A stretch of DNA of 64,000 bases. Origin: Oreohelix idahoensis (lineage: Eukaryota > Mollusca > Gastropoda > Stylommatophora > Oreohelicidae). The stretch spans positions 221,107 to 285,106 of the forward strand of contig JAMPIV010014136.1 in NCBI GenBank assembly GCA_024509875.1, read 5' to 3'. The position numbers and the translations under genes are program-made. Each line of letters opens with the position of its first letter. Position 1 is the first letter of the stretch. Below, one piece after another: positions 9,567-20,170 of this stretch. Under the pieces are notes generated by a model, which saw nothing but the letters and a program-made list of their open reading frames with translations, searched no databases and was not told where the DNA came from.

Positions 9567-11743
9567 GTCATGTCGTCCTGTCCTGTGCCATCAACAAACT
9601 CATGTCAAGTCTTCCTGTCCTGTGCCATCAACAAACTTGTGTCACGTCTTCCTGTCATGTGCCATCAACAAACATATGTCAAGTCGTCATGTCCTGTGCC
9701 ATCAACAAACTCATGTCAAGTCTTCCTGTCCTGTGCCATCAACAAACTTATGTATCAAGTCTTCCTGTCCTGTGTCATCAACAAACTCATGTCAAGACTT
9801 CCTGTCCTTTGCCATCAAGAAACTTATGTCAAGTCTTCCTGTCTTGTCTCATCAACAAACTCATGTCAAGTCTTCCTGTTCTGTGCCATTAACCAACTCA
9901 TGTCAAGTCTTCTTCTCCTGTGCCATCAACAAACTTATGTATCAAATCTTCCTGTCCTGTGTCATCAACAAACTCATGTCAAGTCTTCCTGTCCTGTGCC
10001 ATCAACAAACTCATGTCAAGTCGTCCTGTCCTGTGTCATCAACAAACTTATGTATCAAGTCTTCCTGTCCTGTGCCATCAACAAACTCATGTCAAGTCTT
10101 CCTGTCCTGTGTCATCAACAAGTCCATGTCAAGTCTTCCTGTCATGTGCCATCAACAAACTCATGTCAAGTCTTCCTGTCCTGTGTCATCATTAAACTCA
10201 TGTCAAGTCTTACTGTCCTGTGCCATCAACAAACTTATGTCAAGTCTTCTTGTCCTGTGCCATCAACAAACGTATGTCAAGTTTCCTGTCCTGTGCCATC
10301 AACAAACTTATGTATCAAGTCTTCCTGTCCTATGCCATCAACAAACTTATGTCAAGTCTTCCTGTCCTGTGCCATCAACAAACTCATGTCAAGTCTTCCT
10401 GTCCTGTGTCATCAACAAACTCATGTCAAGTCTTCCTGTCCTGTGCCATCAACAAACTTATGTCATGTCGTCCTGTCCTGTGCCATCAACAAACTCATGT
10501 CAAGTCTTCCTGTCCTGTGCCATCAACAAACTCATGTCAAGTCTTCCTGTCCTGTGCCATCAACAAACTCATGTCAAGTCTTCCTGTCCTGTGCCATCAA
10601 CAAACTCATGTCAAGTCTTCCTGTGCCATCAACAAACTCATGTCAAGTCTTCCAGTCCTGTGCCATCAACAAACTCATGTCAAGTCTTCCTGTCCTGTGC
10701 CATCAACAAACTTATGTATCAAGTCTTCCTGTCCAGAGTCATCAACAAACTCATGTCAAGACTTCCTGTCCTTTGCCATCAAGAAACTTATGTCAAGTCT
10801 TCCTGTCTTGTCTCATCAACAAACTCATGTCAAGTCTTCCTGTTCTGTGCCATTAACCAACTCATGTCAAGTCTTCTTCTCCTGTGCCATCAACAAACTT
10901 ATGTCTCAAGTCTTCCTGTCCTGTGCCATCAACAAACTCATGTCAAGTCTTCCTGTCCTGTGCCATCAACCAACTCATGTCAAGTCTTCCTGTCTTGTGC
11001 CGTCAACAAACGTATGTCAAGTTTTCCTGTCCTGTGCCATCAACAAACTTATGTCAAGTCTTCCTATCCTGTGACATCAATAAACTTATGTCAAGTCTTC
11101 CTGTCCTGTGCCATCAACAAACGTATGTCAAGTCTTCCTGTCTTGTGCCATCAACAAACTCATGTCAAGTCTTCCTGTCCTGTGCCATCAACAAACTTAT
11201 GTCAAGGCTTCCTGTCCTGTGCCATCAACAAACTCATGCCAAGTCTTCCTGTCCTGTGCCATCAACAAACTCATGTCAAGTCTTCCGGTCCTGTGTCATC
11301 AACAAACTCATGTCAAGTCTTCCTGTCCTGTGCCATCAACAAACTCATGTCAAGTCTTCCTGTCCTGTGCCATCAACAAACTTATGTCAAGTCTTCCTGT
11401 CCTGTGCCATTAACAGAATCATGTCAAGTCTTCCTGTCCTGTGCCATCAACAAACTCATGTCATGTCTTCCAGTTCTTTGCCATCAACAAACTCATGTCA
11501 AGTCTTCCTGTCCTGTGCCATCAACAAACTTATGTCAAGTCTTCCTGTCCTGTGTCATCAACAAACTCATGTAAGACTTCCTGTACTGTGCCATCAACAA
11601 ACTTATGTCAAGTCTTCCTGTCCTGTGCCATCAACAAACTCATGTCAAGTCTTCCTGTCCTGTGCCATCAACAAACTTATGTCAAGTCTTCCTGTCCTGT
11701 GCCATCAACAAACTTATGTCAAGTCTTCCTGTCCTGTGCCATC
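9567..11743 (+). repeat. 37-bp minisatellite, array 2 (~59 units)
   Basis: The same 37-bp unit as array 1. A block of distinctive variants (GTCAAGACTT, then CTTTGCCATCAAGAAAC, then CTTGTCTCATC, then CCATTAACCAACTC) occurs at about 9742-9940 and again about 964 bp downstream at 10702-10905. That is roughly 26 units and shows a higher-order duplication inside the array. The ORFs of 284-650 codons that cross it are read-through of a stop-less repeat. The minus strand is full of stops. Confidence 0.95.
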
Positions 11744-12280
11744 CGCTAAAGATCTTTCTGTGTCGTTCTAGTGCCTTTCATTTATGTCATCAGTTGTCTT
11801 CTCCGTGTGTTTTCTGGTCTCTCTTTAAAATTCTTACTCTCGGGTTTCCAGAACAAGGACTAGAATGCTATCAACAGATTTCCTCAGTGTCAGACAGTAT
11901 TTAACAAGAACAAAAGTAAATATATAGTAATTGGGAAGGTGAAGGTCTGAGGCTGTTCTTACAATACATATGACTTTTGACAGTTGAAAGTCAGTTAAAT
12001 ATATGACTGGAAACACCAGGCCGTTATACCCCTCCCCCTGAATATTATTTTTGTTTGGTGTTTTTGTTTTGTTTTATCTTTTTTTTTTTAAATTAACATG
12101 CACGCAAAATTGGTAATTTTGATTTGCCCTATTTACAATGATTTGACATATGTGATGCCACTTTCCCATTATCGCAGGTATTCATATTATCTGGAATTGA
12201 AAACAACATATATCCTAATCATAACCCATCAGCGGTTGAACGAGATATTTATCATAATCAAATTTAAAAAAAAAACTATT
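11744..12280. other. Unassigned intronic-type sequence
   Basis: No coding exon, repeat or transposon signature is recognised, apart from a T-rich tract around 12050-12092. Confidence 0.4.
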
Positions 12281-12535
12281 TTAAGAACTATGGAGAGATT
12301 AATTGTGAGAACTGGAGAGAGACATATTGTAAGAACTGTAGAGAGGCCTTTTGTAAGAACTGGAGAGATATCAACTGTAAGAACTGGAGAGATACCTATT
12401 GTAAGAACTGGAGATAGATCAACTGTAAGAACTGAAGAGAGATGAACTGTAAGAACTGGAGAGAGATCAACTGTAAGAACTGGAAAGAGATCAACTGTAA
12501 GAACTGGAAAGAGACCTATTGTAAGAATTGTTAGA
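12281..12535 (+). repeat. 24-bp tandem repeat (~10 units)
   Basis: Units of about 24 bp based on GTAAGAACTGGAGAGAGATC with an AACT spacer, with point differences between copies. Because 24 is a multiple of 3, each frame gives an 8-residue peptide repeat on either strand. The two ORFs here (12098-12445 plus, 12229-12615 minus) are products of that repeat and are not proposed as genes. Confidence 0.9.
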
Positions 12536-12769
12536 GAAGAATGAGAACTGTGTTTGGTGAAAAATTCTGAGGATAATGGAAAGGAAAGCTGAAGAAAAAA
12601 GAAAAGCTTGAACAAATTGACTCCTTGATATGCTTATATTTATTTCTAGTGAGTAGAATGTAGTACTATAGCAGATACTGCAATAGATTTGTGAAGTGCA
12701 GAGACTTCACTATACTGCATTAGGTTTCAGCTCTAAGTTGTGTTTACTCCTTTCCCTCCACACTGCCTT

Positions 12770-12895
12770 TGCTTTCCCTAGCTCAGGAGCAGAGTCACAC
12801 ACCATATTACAGGAAGGTAAACAAGAGCATAACACTACCAGGTTTCAAACCAGGTAACTTTTCCTTGAAAAGCAAGTAGTCTAGCCTGTCTGCCA
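12770..12895 (-). mobile_element. Possible tRNA-derived SINE relic
   Basis: On the minus strand, TGGCAGACAGGCTAGAC resembles a polymerase III A box and GGTTTGAAACC a B box, about 40 bases apart as in tRNA genes. The tRNA-like part could start near 12895 and the body extend to about 12770. No target duplication was found, and the acceptor stem does not pair convincingly. Confidence 0.35.
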
Positions 12896-12950
12896 ATCTA
12901 CATTTATTGGATGAGTGATAGACATTTTGTTTTTCTACATATCTCCCCAG

Positions 12951-13034
12951 ATATGAGCTAGGATATGGACATGCAGTAATTCGGTCAACTGGAAAAGTTG
13001 ATGATGGCTTCCCTCATGTTGTAGTTGCTGAAAG
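12951..13034 (+). CDS. Host exon, laminin G-like domain (N-proximal part)
   Basis: An 84-bp exon is framed by a good acceptor (pyrimidine-rich run ending CTCCCCAG at 12950) and a donor (AG|GTAAAA at 13034/13035). Only one frame is open. It reads YELGYGHAVIRS then DDGFPHVVVAE, matching the LamG pattern Y-x-LG-x-G ... DG-x-x-H-x-V-x-x-x-R. LamG domains are extracellular beta-sandwich modules in proteins such as perlecan and agrin. The exon ends after two bases of a codon (AG) that is completed as Arg by the A opening the exon at 43664. The usual Trp before His in LamG is Pro here. Which LamG protein this is cannot be told. Confidence 0.75.
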
Positions 13035-13244
13035 GTAAAAAAAGATTTAACATTATTCACTTTATTTTGGAAGTTTTTCTGTTTATTCAAAGTTTAATTT
13101 AACTTTGTTCACTTTATTCTGGAATGTTTTGTAGCTAATTGAAAGTTTGATTTAACATTATTTTTGATGGTTGCTTAGACTAGAAGGATTGAAATGATAT
13201 GACAAGATCACTAATGCATAACTGATGACAAGAGATAGACAAGT

Positions 13245-13490
13245 GCCAGTGGGACTAGAGATGAGAAGAAGGTGATGGCGATTTGATAGGACACACACTG
13301 AGGAAACCTGTTGATAGTATTACAAGGTCATCCTCTTCCTGGAATTCCCAGGGTAAGAGAGGTGGAGGGAGATAAAAAAACACATTGAGAAGAGAATTGG
13401 AGACAGACATGGAAAGACATTCAGTGGATGGCAATGGACGGAAAGACTTGGCATAAGTTTGGTGAAGGCCTTGGAGACGTGAAGGGTAAT
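13245..13490 (+). pseudogene. LINE ORF2 C-terminal relic
   Basis: The plus strand reads GHTLRKPVDSITR, WNSQGKRGGGR and NTLRRELETDME across stops and shifts. This is the typical C-terminal tail of many non-LTR retrotransposon reverse transcriptases (IGHTLRK...WNPQGKRKRGRP...TWRR). In-frame stops follow GGGR and KDLA. It is a decayed fragment just inside the intron downstream of the LamG exon. Confidence 0.65.
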
Positions 13491-14218
13491 GAATAATTTT
13501 TTTCACAGTTCAAAATCTCTCTGTAGTCATTTAAAAAAAAAAACATCTGTCAGTTCACTTGAGTATAGTTTTCTCACTTTAGTTTCTAATATTTTAGTCC
13601 CTGCTTTGAATATGCTTACTGTATTCAGAGCTTAAAGTAATTGTCGTCAAAGTTTGAACTGACTTTCCATTCTAAGCTCAAAATGGCTGCCTCCTCAAAG
13701 TTATTAATGGCTGGAACTCTGCCCAGCTGGAAAATCTACCACAGTTTTGAGAGTAATATTCTTCTGCCTGTTTTGTTGCTTAAATATGTCATTCATGCTG
13801 CAGTCACTTTAAGTGCAATTATTTTGTGAATCATTTTATGAACTACCTAAAAATAAATTATTTTTATGAAATTCTGAGAAAAGTAATTATTTTCAGGATA
13901 ATTCTCTGAAAAATGAATTTTTTTGTGAATCATTTAATGAAATATTAAAAAACTAATTATTTTGTCAATCATTTGATGAAATACAGAAACACAAGTTGAC
14001 AATCTGAAATGCACGTTTAACAATAATAGCAAGAAATATAGAAAATAAATAATACAAGTAACTGAAGAAAATTAATGTGGAAAAGTGAAAAAGTTGTAGC
14101 TGACTGAAATAAAACTGCAAAGAAATACATCGGTGGCCTTTTTTTCTTTGATGAGTAAATCAAGATCATCATTTTTCTTAGATGAGTAAATCACCATCAT
14201 TTTTCTTTGATGAGTAAA
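13491..14218. other. Unassigned intron sequence
   Basis: AT-rich, no gene recognised. From about 14140 there are three spaced copies of TTTCTTTGATGAGTAAATCA-like sequence. Similar motifs occur at 43150-43190, to the right of repeat copy B. Confidence 0.4.
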
Positions 14219-14676
14219 TTGTAACAGGTAGTGTCGGTAACAGCTATTCGGGTGCAATTATATTGTTATGAGATCGATTTTTTATAATTAAATTTAGATT
14301 TTTAATTAAATGGAAATAATCCAAAATACATTGTAAAGGACGAGAAAAGAGTAGAGTCGACGTCCCTGAGTTGAAAGTTTGGAATTGTTTTTGTTTGGCA
14401 AGTGAGCGAAGGTGAACTAGATTACGAGATTATTTTCTCATGCAGTGAATGAATTGTTAAGTTGTGTGCGAGAAAGTCTGTTCTAGAATGTTCAAGAATA
14501 GACGTTGTAGTAAATCTTTGTTCCAAATTAAATCAGTCAGATCCAAGACCGCGAGATCGTAGGTTCATAAATGGGCTCTCTCCCAAGTGTGTGTAAAGAT
14601 AGCATTTTATAAGTGGCTGGCGCAATTGAGAGTTATTATCGGACGATAAGCCAAAGTCATTTTGGTTGATCTCTGT
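14219..14676 (+). repeat. Dispersed repeat copy A, left part
   Basis: About 88-90% similar by eye to 41864-42311. It begins TGTAACAGGTAG (copy B TATAACAGGTAA). The last 11 bases, TTGATCTCTGT at 14666-14676, are the left target duplication of the LINE that follows. The repeat resumes at 27483. It may be an LTR, but no partner or internal region is proved. Confidence 0.8.
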
Positions 14677-14746
14677 GTTGTGTTTGTGTTGTTCGTCCAT
14701 CACGGGTGATGAAGACCACTATGTTCATCCAATTATTAGGAATATG

Positions 14747-15961
14747 TTAGATTACTCTATGGGTACGAAGGTGACTGATGAGCCTGATGCGGGCCTTGAA
14801 AGATCTTGGACAGTGTGGGCAGGGAATGTTTGCTTCATGTGAAGGTTTTATTTCACGGTCTTTTCTACCTTGTCTCCGCTGATCCGCTGCTGCTCTTCTG
14901 GATGATTCGCATGCCGCTGCACCTTTACGAAGAGATGTGCGCCAGGCAGTTCGGTCTTGCGCAGCAGCTTCCCATATGTCTGGGTTTATGTCAAAGGTAT
15001 TCAATGACATCTTTAACGTGTCTTTGAAGCGCTTCTTTTGGCCACCATGGGAGCGTTTACCCTTCTGCATCTCACCATAAAAGAGTATCTTTGGCAGTCG
15101 ATGGTCTGGCATGCGGACTACATGACCTGCCCAGCGAATCTGTGACTGCATCAGAATAGTATGGATGCTATGGATACCAGCTCTGTCAAGAACGGTGGTA
15201 TCCGGGATCTTGTCTTGCCATTTGATGTTCATTATCTTCCTGAGACAGACTGTATGGAAGTGGTTTAGCTTCTTTACGTGGCGCCTATAAACAGTCCATG
15301 TTTCGCATGCATAAAGCAGCACTGTAAGCACCGCAACTCTGTACACCTTCAGCTTTGTCTGTAGACTAATGCCACTCCGATGCCAAACGTTGGTGCATAA
15401 TCTGCCAAATGTGCTGCTGGCTTTGGAGATCCTGGTGTTTACCTCATCATCAATGACAATGTTCTGGGAAAGAGTGCTACTAAGGTATGTGAATCTGTTC
15501 ACAATATTCAGTTTCTCACCATTTACCTTGATGATTGGCTCAGTATAAACTGTGCCAGGAGCTGGTTGGTACATGATTTCTGTTTTCTCCGTGTTGATGG
15601 TAAGCCCAAAGTTGGCGCAGGCTTCGGAGAATCTATCCACACTATGCTGCAGATCAGCCTCTGAGCCAGCATTGAGGGCACAATCATCAGCAAACAGAAG
15701 ATCTCTGATGGTGTGTGATTTGACCTTGGTTTTTGCTTGAAGCCTCCTAAGGTTAAACAATTTTCCATCAATACGATATCTGATGTCGATTCCTGTGTCC
15801 CCGTCTCTGAAAGCATCAGTCAGCATAGCAGAAAACATGATACTGAACAGAGTCGGTGCAAGTACACACCCTTGTTTAACTCCGTTTGAGACGGGGAAAG
15901 GCTCCGACAGCTCACCGTTTTCCTGAACTCTAGCCTGCATTCCATCATGCAGTTGCTGCAC
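14747..15961 (-). CDS. LINE A reverse transcriptase, C-terminal half with zinc finger
   Basis: The segment holds GVKQGCVLAPTLF, the catalytic FADD box (LLFADDCALN), then YLSSTLSQN and CETWTVY, and the WAGHVVRM-DHRLPKILFYGE tail typical of many invertebrate LINEs. It ends with a C2H2-type finger (CPHCPRSF...HLRTHR) that may help bind nucleic acid. The enzyme would copy element RNA at a nicked target. The frame joins the upstream segment by a one-base shift near 15994, so the first Met is not the natural start. Confidence 0.88.
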   Translation of the reverse strand: MQQLHDGMQARVQENGELSEPFPVSNGVKQGCVLAPTLFSIMFSAMLTDAFRDGDTGIDIRYRIDGKLFNLRRLQAKTKVKSHTIRDLLFADDCALNAGSEADLQHSVDRFSEACANFGLTINTEKTEIMYQPAPGTVYTEPIIKVNGEKLNIVNRFTYLSSTLSQNIVIDDEVNTRISKASSTFGRLCTNVWHRSGISLQTKLKVYRVAVLTVLLYACETWTVYRRHVKKLNHFHTVCLRKIMNIKWQDKIPDTTVLDRAGIHSIHTILMQSQIRWAGHVVRMPDHRLPKILFYGEMQKGKRSHGGQKKRFKDTLKMSLNTFDINPDIWEAAAQDRTAWRTSLRKGAAACESSRRAAADQRRQGRKDREIKPSHEANIPCPHCPRSFKARIRLISHLRTHRVI

Positions 15962-16681
15962 TACTGAGATAAATTTCTTTTGGGCAGCCGTATTTTGCCA
16001 TGATCTTCCATAGACCCTCTCTACTGACCGTGTCGAATGCCTTTGTCAAGTCGATGAAAGCTGTGTACAGGTCCCAGTGCTGTTCTTGGCATTTTTCTTG
16101 TAGCTGTCTTGCACCAAACACCATATCGGTGGTTCCACGTTCTTTCCGGAATCCACACTGACTTTCAGGTAAAAGACCTTTGTCAAGATGAGCCGTAATG
16201 CGATTCAGAAGGATTCTGGCGAATATCTTCCCAGCGATTGATAAAAGAGAGATGCCTCGATGATTGTTACAGTCTTGGCGATTACCTTTACGTTTATATA
16301 GATGTATAATTGATGCATCTTTGGGATCGTGTGGGATGGTTTCACTCTGCCACATTTGCTGGAAGATCATGTGAAGTTTCTCTATCAGAACTGTACCGCC
16401 ATCTTTATAAACCTCAACAGGAATTGAATCGGAGCCGGGGGCCTTTCCACTAGAAAGTTGACGAATCGCTTTTTTAGTTTCCTCCAGAGTTGGTATATCC
16501 TCTAGTGCTTCATTTATAGGAATTTGGGGCAGGCGGATGATGGCTTCGTCCTTAATAGATGATGGCTGGATCAGAATATTATTAAAGTGTTCGACCCAGC
16601 GTTGGAGAATTTTTTCCTTGTCTGTAATTAGTGTTTTTCCATCTGCATTAAGGAGGGGAAATGATCCTGATGATGTTGGAC
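15945..16681 (-). pseudogene. LINE A reverse transcriptase, N-terminal half
   Basis: Reading from 16681 down, the frame gives LLNADGKTLITDKEKIL, then SSGKAPGSDSIPVE, YKRKGNRQDCNNHRGISLL and FIDLTKAFDTVSR, the early reverse transcriptase blocks of a non-LTR element. It is cut at 16681 by the E2 LTR and shifted out of frame near 15994. A segment of about 26 residues usually found between the last endonuclease-side sequence (25446) and PTSSG is missing. Confidence 0.82.
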
Positions 16682-17938
16682 TGTTACGGGTTCTCGGGAT
16701 CCCAGTATGTTCTGGGTGCTTCGATGACTTCTAGTATTTGAGGATGACCAAGTTATTATATTCGTATTCAGTTTATAGAGTCAAAGTCCCTCGGGTTCTT
16801 ATCACTTTTGTAGGATTCCGTAATACTGTTCGTTGGTATCGATAATGTCTGCTTAACCCTTGTGATTCATTATGTGCTGAATGTGTTTCATATTAAATTC
16901 GACCCTTGACTGACCTGTATTAGTCTCTTGTCTTATTAATTATATTGGCAGTGTGAGATGCAGCGTGTTAAGACATTAATCATCACTGGTCATGATCAGT
17001 TGAGGATGAATAGCATTTAACTCAACTCCGAATACGATAGTTGATAACACTGTGATTTTGACGACTCAAAATATTTAATTAGTTATTTCATACCATGAGC
17101 AGACACCAACTACATGGGAACAAAAGTCACATCACATTCATGTACGATCTGTAAGAGTTCTCATTATTTCATAAGCACATGTTCACAATCTCTATCTAGA
17201 GTCCTGGTTAGAGGTCAGTTCCTTTTTAACGGCCAATGTCCTTTGGCATAAATTCAGAGGCTAACTAGACTTAACTATCCTGCTAGTCAGCAATACACTT
17301 ATTATGCTAGGCTTACGTCTACTGCTAGTCGTTTAATATCCGTTACACTAGGCTTACGCTTGCCGCTAGCTGTACAATATCCATCTATACTAGTCTTACG
17401 CTATTGCTAGTAACATAATGTTCCTTTGGCATACCACGCCAGGCTAATCTGCCATAATTATGCAAACTGCGTTATTCCTACTACGACTTACGTTTGGTTC
17501 AAGAAATACACTGCTCAAATGGCTTCCCAGCCACACAATTAAAAAGTGGACTACGCCACACACTTTCCAGTGGTTATACCACACAATATAAGTGGCAATG
17601 GCCACACATGCCATACGCTGCCGTTGGGGCCGAAGCCCACACGTCGAATGACCTTACAAAGACATACGCGTCATGCATAGTGATATGCATACCTATCTTT
17701 ACCATATTCAATTGCGATGTTCCATGGTGCAGTAATCCGAGTCGGCCAAAACTCAAATGCCTGCACACATGCAACAATCATCGACATCGGTCGATGAGAT
17801 ATATCTCTATTCGTTTGAGGTGTTCCATGATACAGCCATTCGGATCGAGCACAAATCCAAATGTCTGTAAGCATGAAACAATCATCGACATCAGTCGCGG
17901 AGATATAATCATTTGAGGAATGCGCCATGCTGCAGACA
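16682..17938 (-). repeat. E2 3' LTR
   Basis: Starts TGTTACGGG and ends CTGCAGACA on plus. It matches 24122-25445 almost base for base but lacks a 67-bp segment. It contains diverged tandem subunits of about 110 bp (around 17718-17812 and 17822-17930) sharing AACAATCATCGACATC. LamG or other exons are absent. Confidence 0.93.
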
Positions 17939-18135
17939 TGAAGCAATCCTCAACATCATCCCCCCTCACTTCCAAACGTGACACTTGTGGCACGGATGAT
18001 AGTGATGGAGAAGACGCCCGTCTCCCAAACATATCAATATTAGTACTACCTACTTATAAGTATGATAATCATTAAGTAGACACATTAAATTTTATGACAT
18101 TAATAATAGCACTTGTCAACATGGTGACTAAAGAG

Positions 18136-18369
18136 TTAATTCAATTTCTTCTCAAAGACGTTGCGCGATAAAAGATCTGCCAAGTTATTGTCTGAGCCAG
18201 CAATAGGCAGAATTGTAAATGAAAATTCTTGAATTAACAAATACCATCGGTGTATTCTAGCGTTACGCATTGTTCTAGCTGTTATGTAAGTAAGAGGACT
18301 ATGGTCTGTCATAATGTAAAAGTGCGTGCCGATGAGATATCTTGACAGCTTCTCCAGGCACCAGACCAT
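18136..18369 (-). CDS. pol: E2 RNase H, C-terminal part
   Basis: Continues RNase H after a frame break near 18370: LEKLSRYLIGTHF, then MTDHSPLTYI (catalytic Asp) and NLADLLSRN (last acidic position). It ends with a normal stop close to the 3' UTR, confirming that RNase H is the last domain and integrase does not follow. Confidence 0.85.
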   Translation of the reverse strand: MVWCLEKLSRYLIGTHFYIMTDHSPLTYITARTMRNARIHRWYLLIQEFSFTILPIAGSDNNLADLLSRNVFEKKLN

Positions 18370-19337
18370 AGACAGGAGCTCACGTCACCTGTCGCATACT
18401 TCTGTTCAGCTGGAGTCAGTTTCCTCGACACATAGAAACATGGATGGAGTGTTTCCTTGTAACATTGCAGCAAACAACCACCCATGGAGTAGCTCGAGAC
18501 ATCTGATTGGAGTATGAATGGAATACGTATATTCGGTAATAACAAAATAGGTGCATTGCTAAATAATTTCTTAATTGTTACCAAAGCGCTTTCGCAATCT
18601 TTGTCCCAACGTACCTTATTAGGACTACCTTTGGTCAACAGTGCGGACAAAGGTGTAGATAGTTGTGCGAAATGCGGGATGAACTTATGGTAATAGTTTA
18701 TTAGGCCTAAAAGGCTTCTAACTTGTTTCTTAGTAGAAGGGGTAGAAATCTCAAGAATTCTTTTGACTGTATTGTCGTCAGGATACAGTTTGTGGTTACC
18801 TATTCGGTGACCAAGAAAAGAAATTTCCTGACAACCTATTTGGACCTTTGAAGGTCGCACAGTCAAACCATGCATACGTAACGTATGTAGAAGGGAAGTT
18901 AAACCATCAATATGGTCTTCCCACGAGTCATGAAATAGGCAGATGTCATCGATGTACGTGATGACATCTTTACGATCGCCAAGAAGGCGGCGCATCATGC
19001 GCACAAACGTCGCTGGCGCATTTACCAACCCAAAACACATATAATTCCATTGGTAGAGCCCAAAAGGAGTTGTGAAAGCTGTGTAAGGTTTGGCATTTTC
19101 GGCAAGAGGAATTTGCCAGTAGCCTTTAGAGAGATCTAGTTTGCTAAAGAAGGTAGCATTAGATAATTCTGACAAAAGATCATCTAAAAGTGGCATAGGC
19201 TCACCGTCTGTGATTGTAATTTTGTTCAATCGCCTAAAATCAATACAAATGCGTAAAGAATCATCCTTCTTTTTAACAATCACCATTGGGAATGCATATG
19301 GTGATTCCGAAGGAGATATCACACCTAAACGTATCAT
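18309..19337 (-). CDS. pol: E2 reverse transcriptase and start of RNase H
   Basis: Blocks seen in order: PYAFPMVIVKKKD, RICIDFRRLN, FSKLDLSKGYWQIPL, FGLVNAPATF, catalytic YIDD, LGHRIG, VRSLLGLINYY, then the RNase H start (LQSDVSSYS, FYVSRKLT). The active site is intact. A frameshift near 18370 scrambles the last ~25 residues. Sequence upstream of 19337 belongs to the same domain but is out of frame. Confidence 0.9.
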   Translation of the reverse strand: MIRLGVISPSESPYAFPMVIVKKKDDSLRICIDFRRLNKITITDGEPMPLLDDLLSELSNATFFSKLDLSKGYWQIPLAENAKPYTAFTTPFGLYQWNYMCFGLVNAPATFVRMMRRLLGDRKDVITYIDDICLFHDSWEDHIDGLTSLLHTLRMHGLTVRPSKVQIGCQEISFLGHRIGNHKLYPDDNTVKRILEISTPSTKKQVRSLLGLINYYHKFIPHFAQLSTPLSALLTKGSPNKVRWDKDCESALVTIKKLFSNAPILLLPNIRIPFILQSDVSSYSMGGCLLQCYKETLHPCFYVSRKLTPAEQKYATGDVSSCLWSGAWRSCQDISSARTFTL

Positions 19338-19473
19338 CTCCTTTAACTCTTTCTCTACCCTATCTTTGTGGTGTAAAGATATAGGATAGGGTCTAAGTTT
19401 GATAGGTTTATAATCAGTAAGAGTAATATCATGGGATATAAGCGATGTCTGACCTGGAAGGTCGGTGAGAACA

Positions 19474-19848
19474 TCATTGAAAGAAATGAGAATATCCCGA
19501 ACTTGATCTTGTTGAGAAGAAGACAGTGAAGAAGAAAATAGTCACGTCTTTCCAAGATTCCGATGATTGCAAAGAAGGTAGTTGGAATTGTAAAGGGATA
19601 GACGAAGTGGTATCTTCTTCATGAACAACTGCAAAAGAAGCAGTATGATGTGAAGAATCATCAATAGAGTTAATAACAGGAATTAATTCCTGTGGTCTTT
19701 CAACTGCTAATTTTAGCATGTTGACATGGAAGGTTTTGATTTTTCCTCTAACGTTTACCGAGTAGTCAACATCTGTGACTTGTTTGATAATATCAAATGG
19801 ACCTTGCCATGATATCAGTAATTTGTTATCGTTATGAGGTAGCAACAA
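19474..19848 (-). pseudogene. pol: E2 integrase C-terminal module and linker
   Basis: Reads LLPHNDNKLLISWQGPF then KTFHVNMLKL, equal to the E1 GPF-type integrase end, then an acidic linker (VVHEEDT) seen in E1 as VIQEEES. The frame is lost again near 19520 before reverse transcriptase begins. Confidence 0.78.
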
Positions 19849-20170
19849 CCAAACTTTTTCCCCTGGTTTTAAATGATCTTAATATTCTCTTTTGATTATG
19901 TAATAATCGTGATCGTTGAGTGGCTGATTTTATACTCTGGGATGCATAAGTGCACGCATCGATGATTCGTTGTCGGAGATCAATCACTAACTCGTAGCTG
20001 TTTCGAGTGGCTGTATCAATTGATGCTCCAATCAACAAATCTTTGAGTATCATCATTGGTCCGCGCGGATTCGAACCATAAACCAATTCGAACGGAGACC
20101 ACCCCGTGCTCTCGTGGGGGCACTTCACGAAAAGCGAAGAGGGCCGCCGGCAGAAGCCGATCCCATTCAC
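19832..20170 (-). pseudogene. pol: E2 integrase C-terminal segment
   Basis: After a frame break near 20110 the sequence WSPFELVYGSNPRGPM and the helical region RQRIIDACTYAS continue integrase. The same segment follows the DDE core in E1 and E3. Another shift near 19870 moves it to the 19474-19848 frame. Confidence 0.8.

Noticed and set aside
9465..11771. ORFs of 284-650 codons as a Cys-rich repeat protein gene
   Set aside because: They are read-through of a 37-bp tandem repeat that lacks stop triplets. All three frames give the same peptide pattern and there is no splice or start context.
12098..12615. Short repeat proteins on both strands
   Set aside because: Both ORFs are products of the 24-bp tandem repeat, whose length is a multiple of three.
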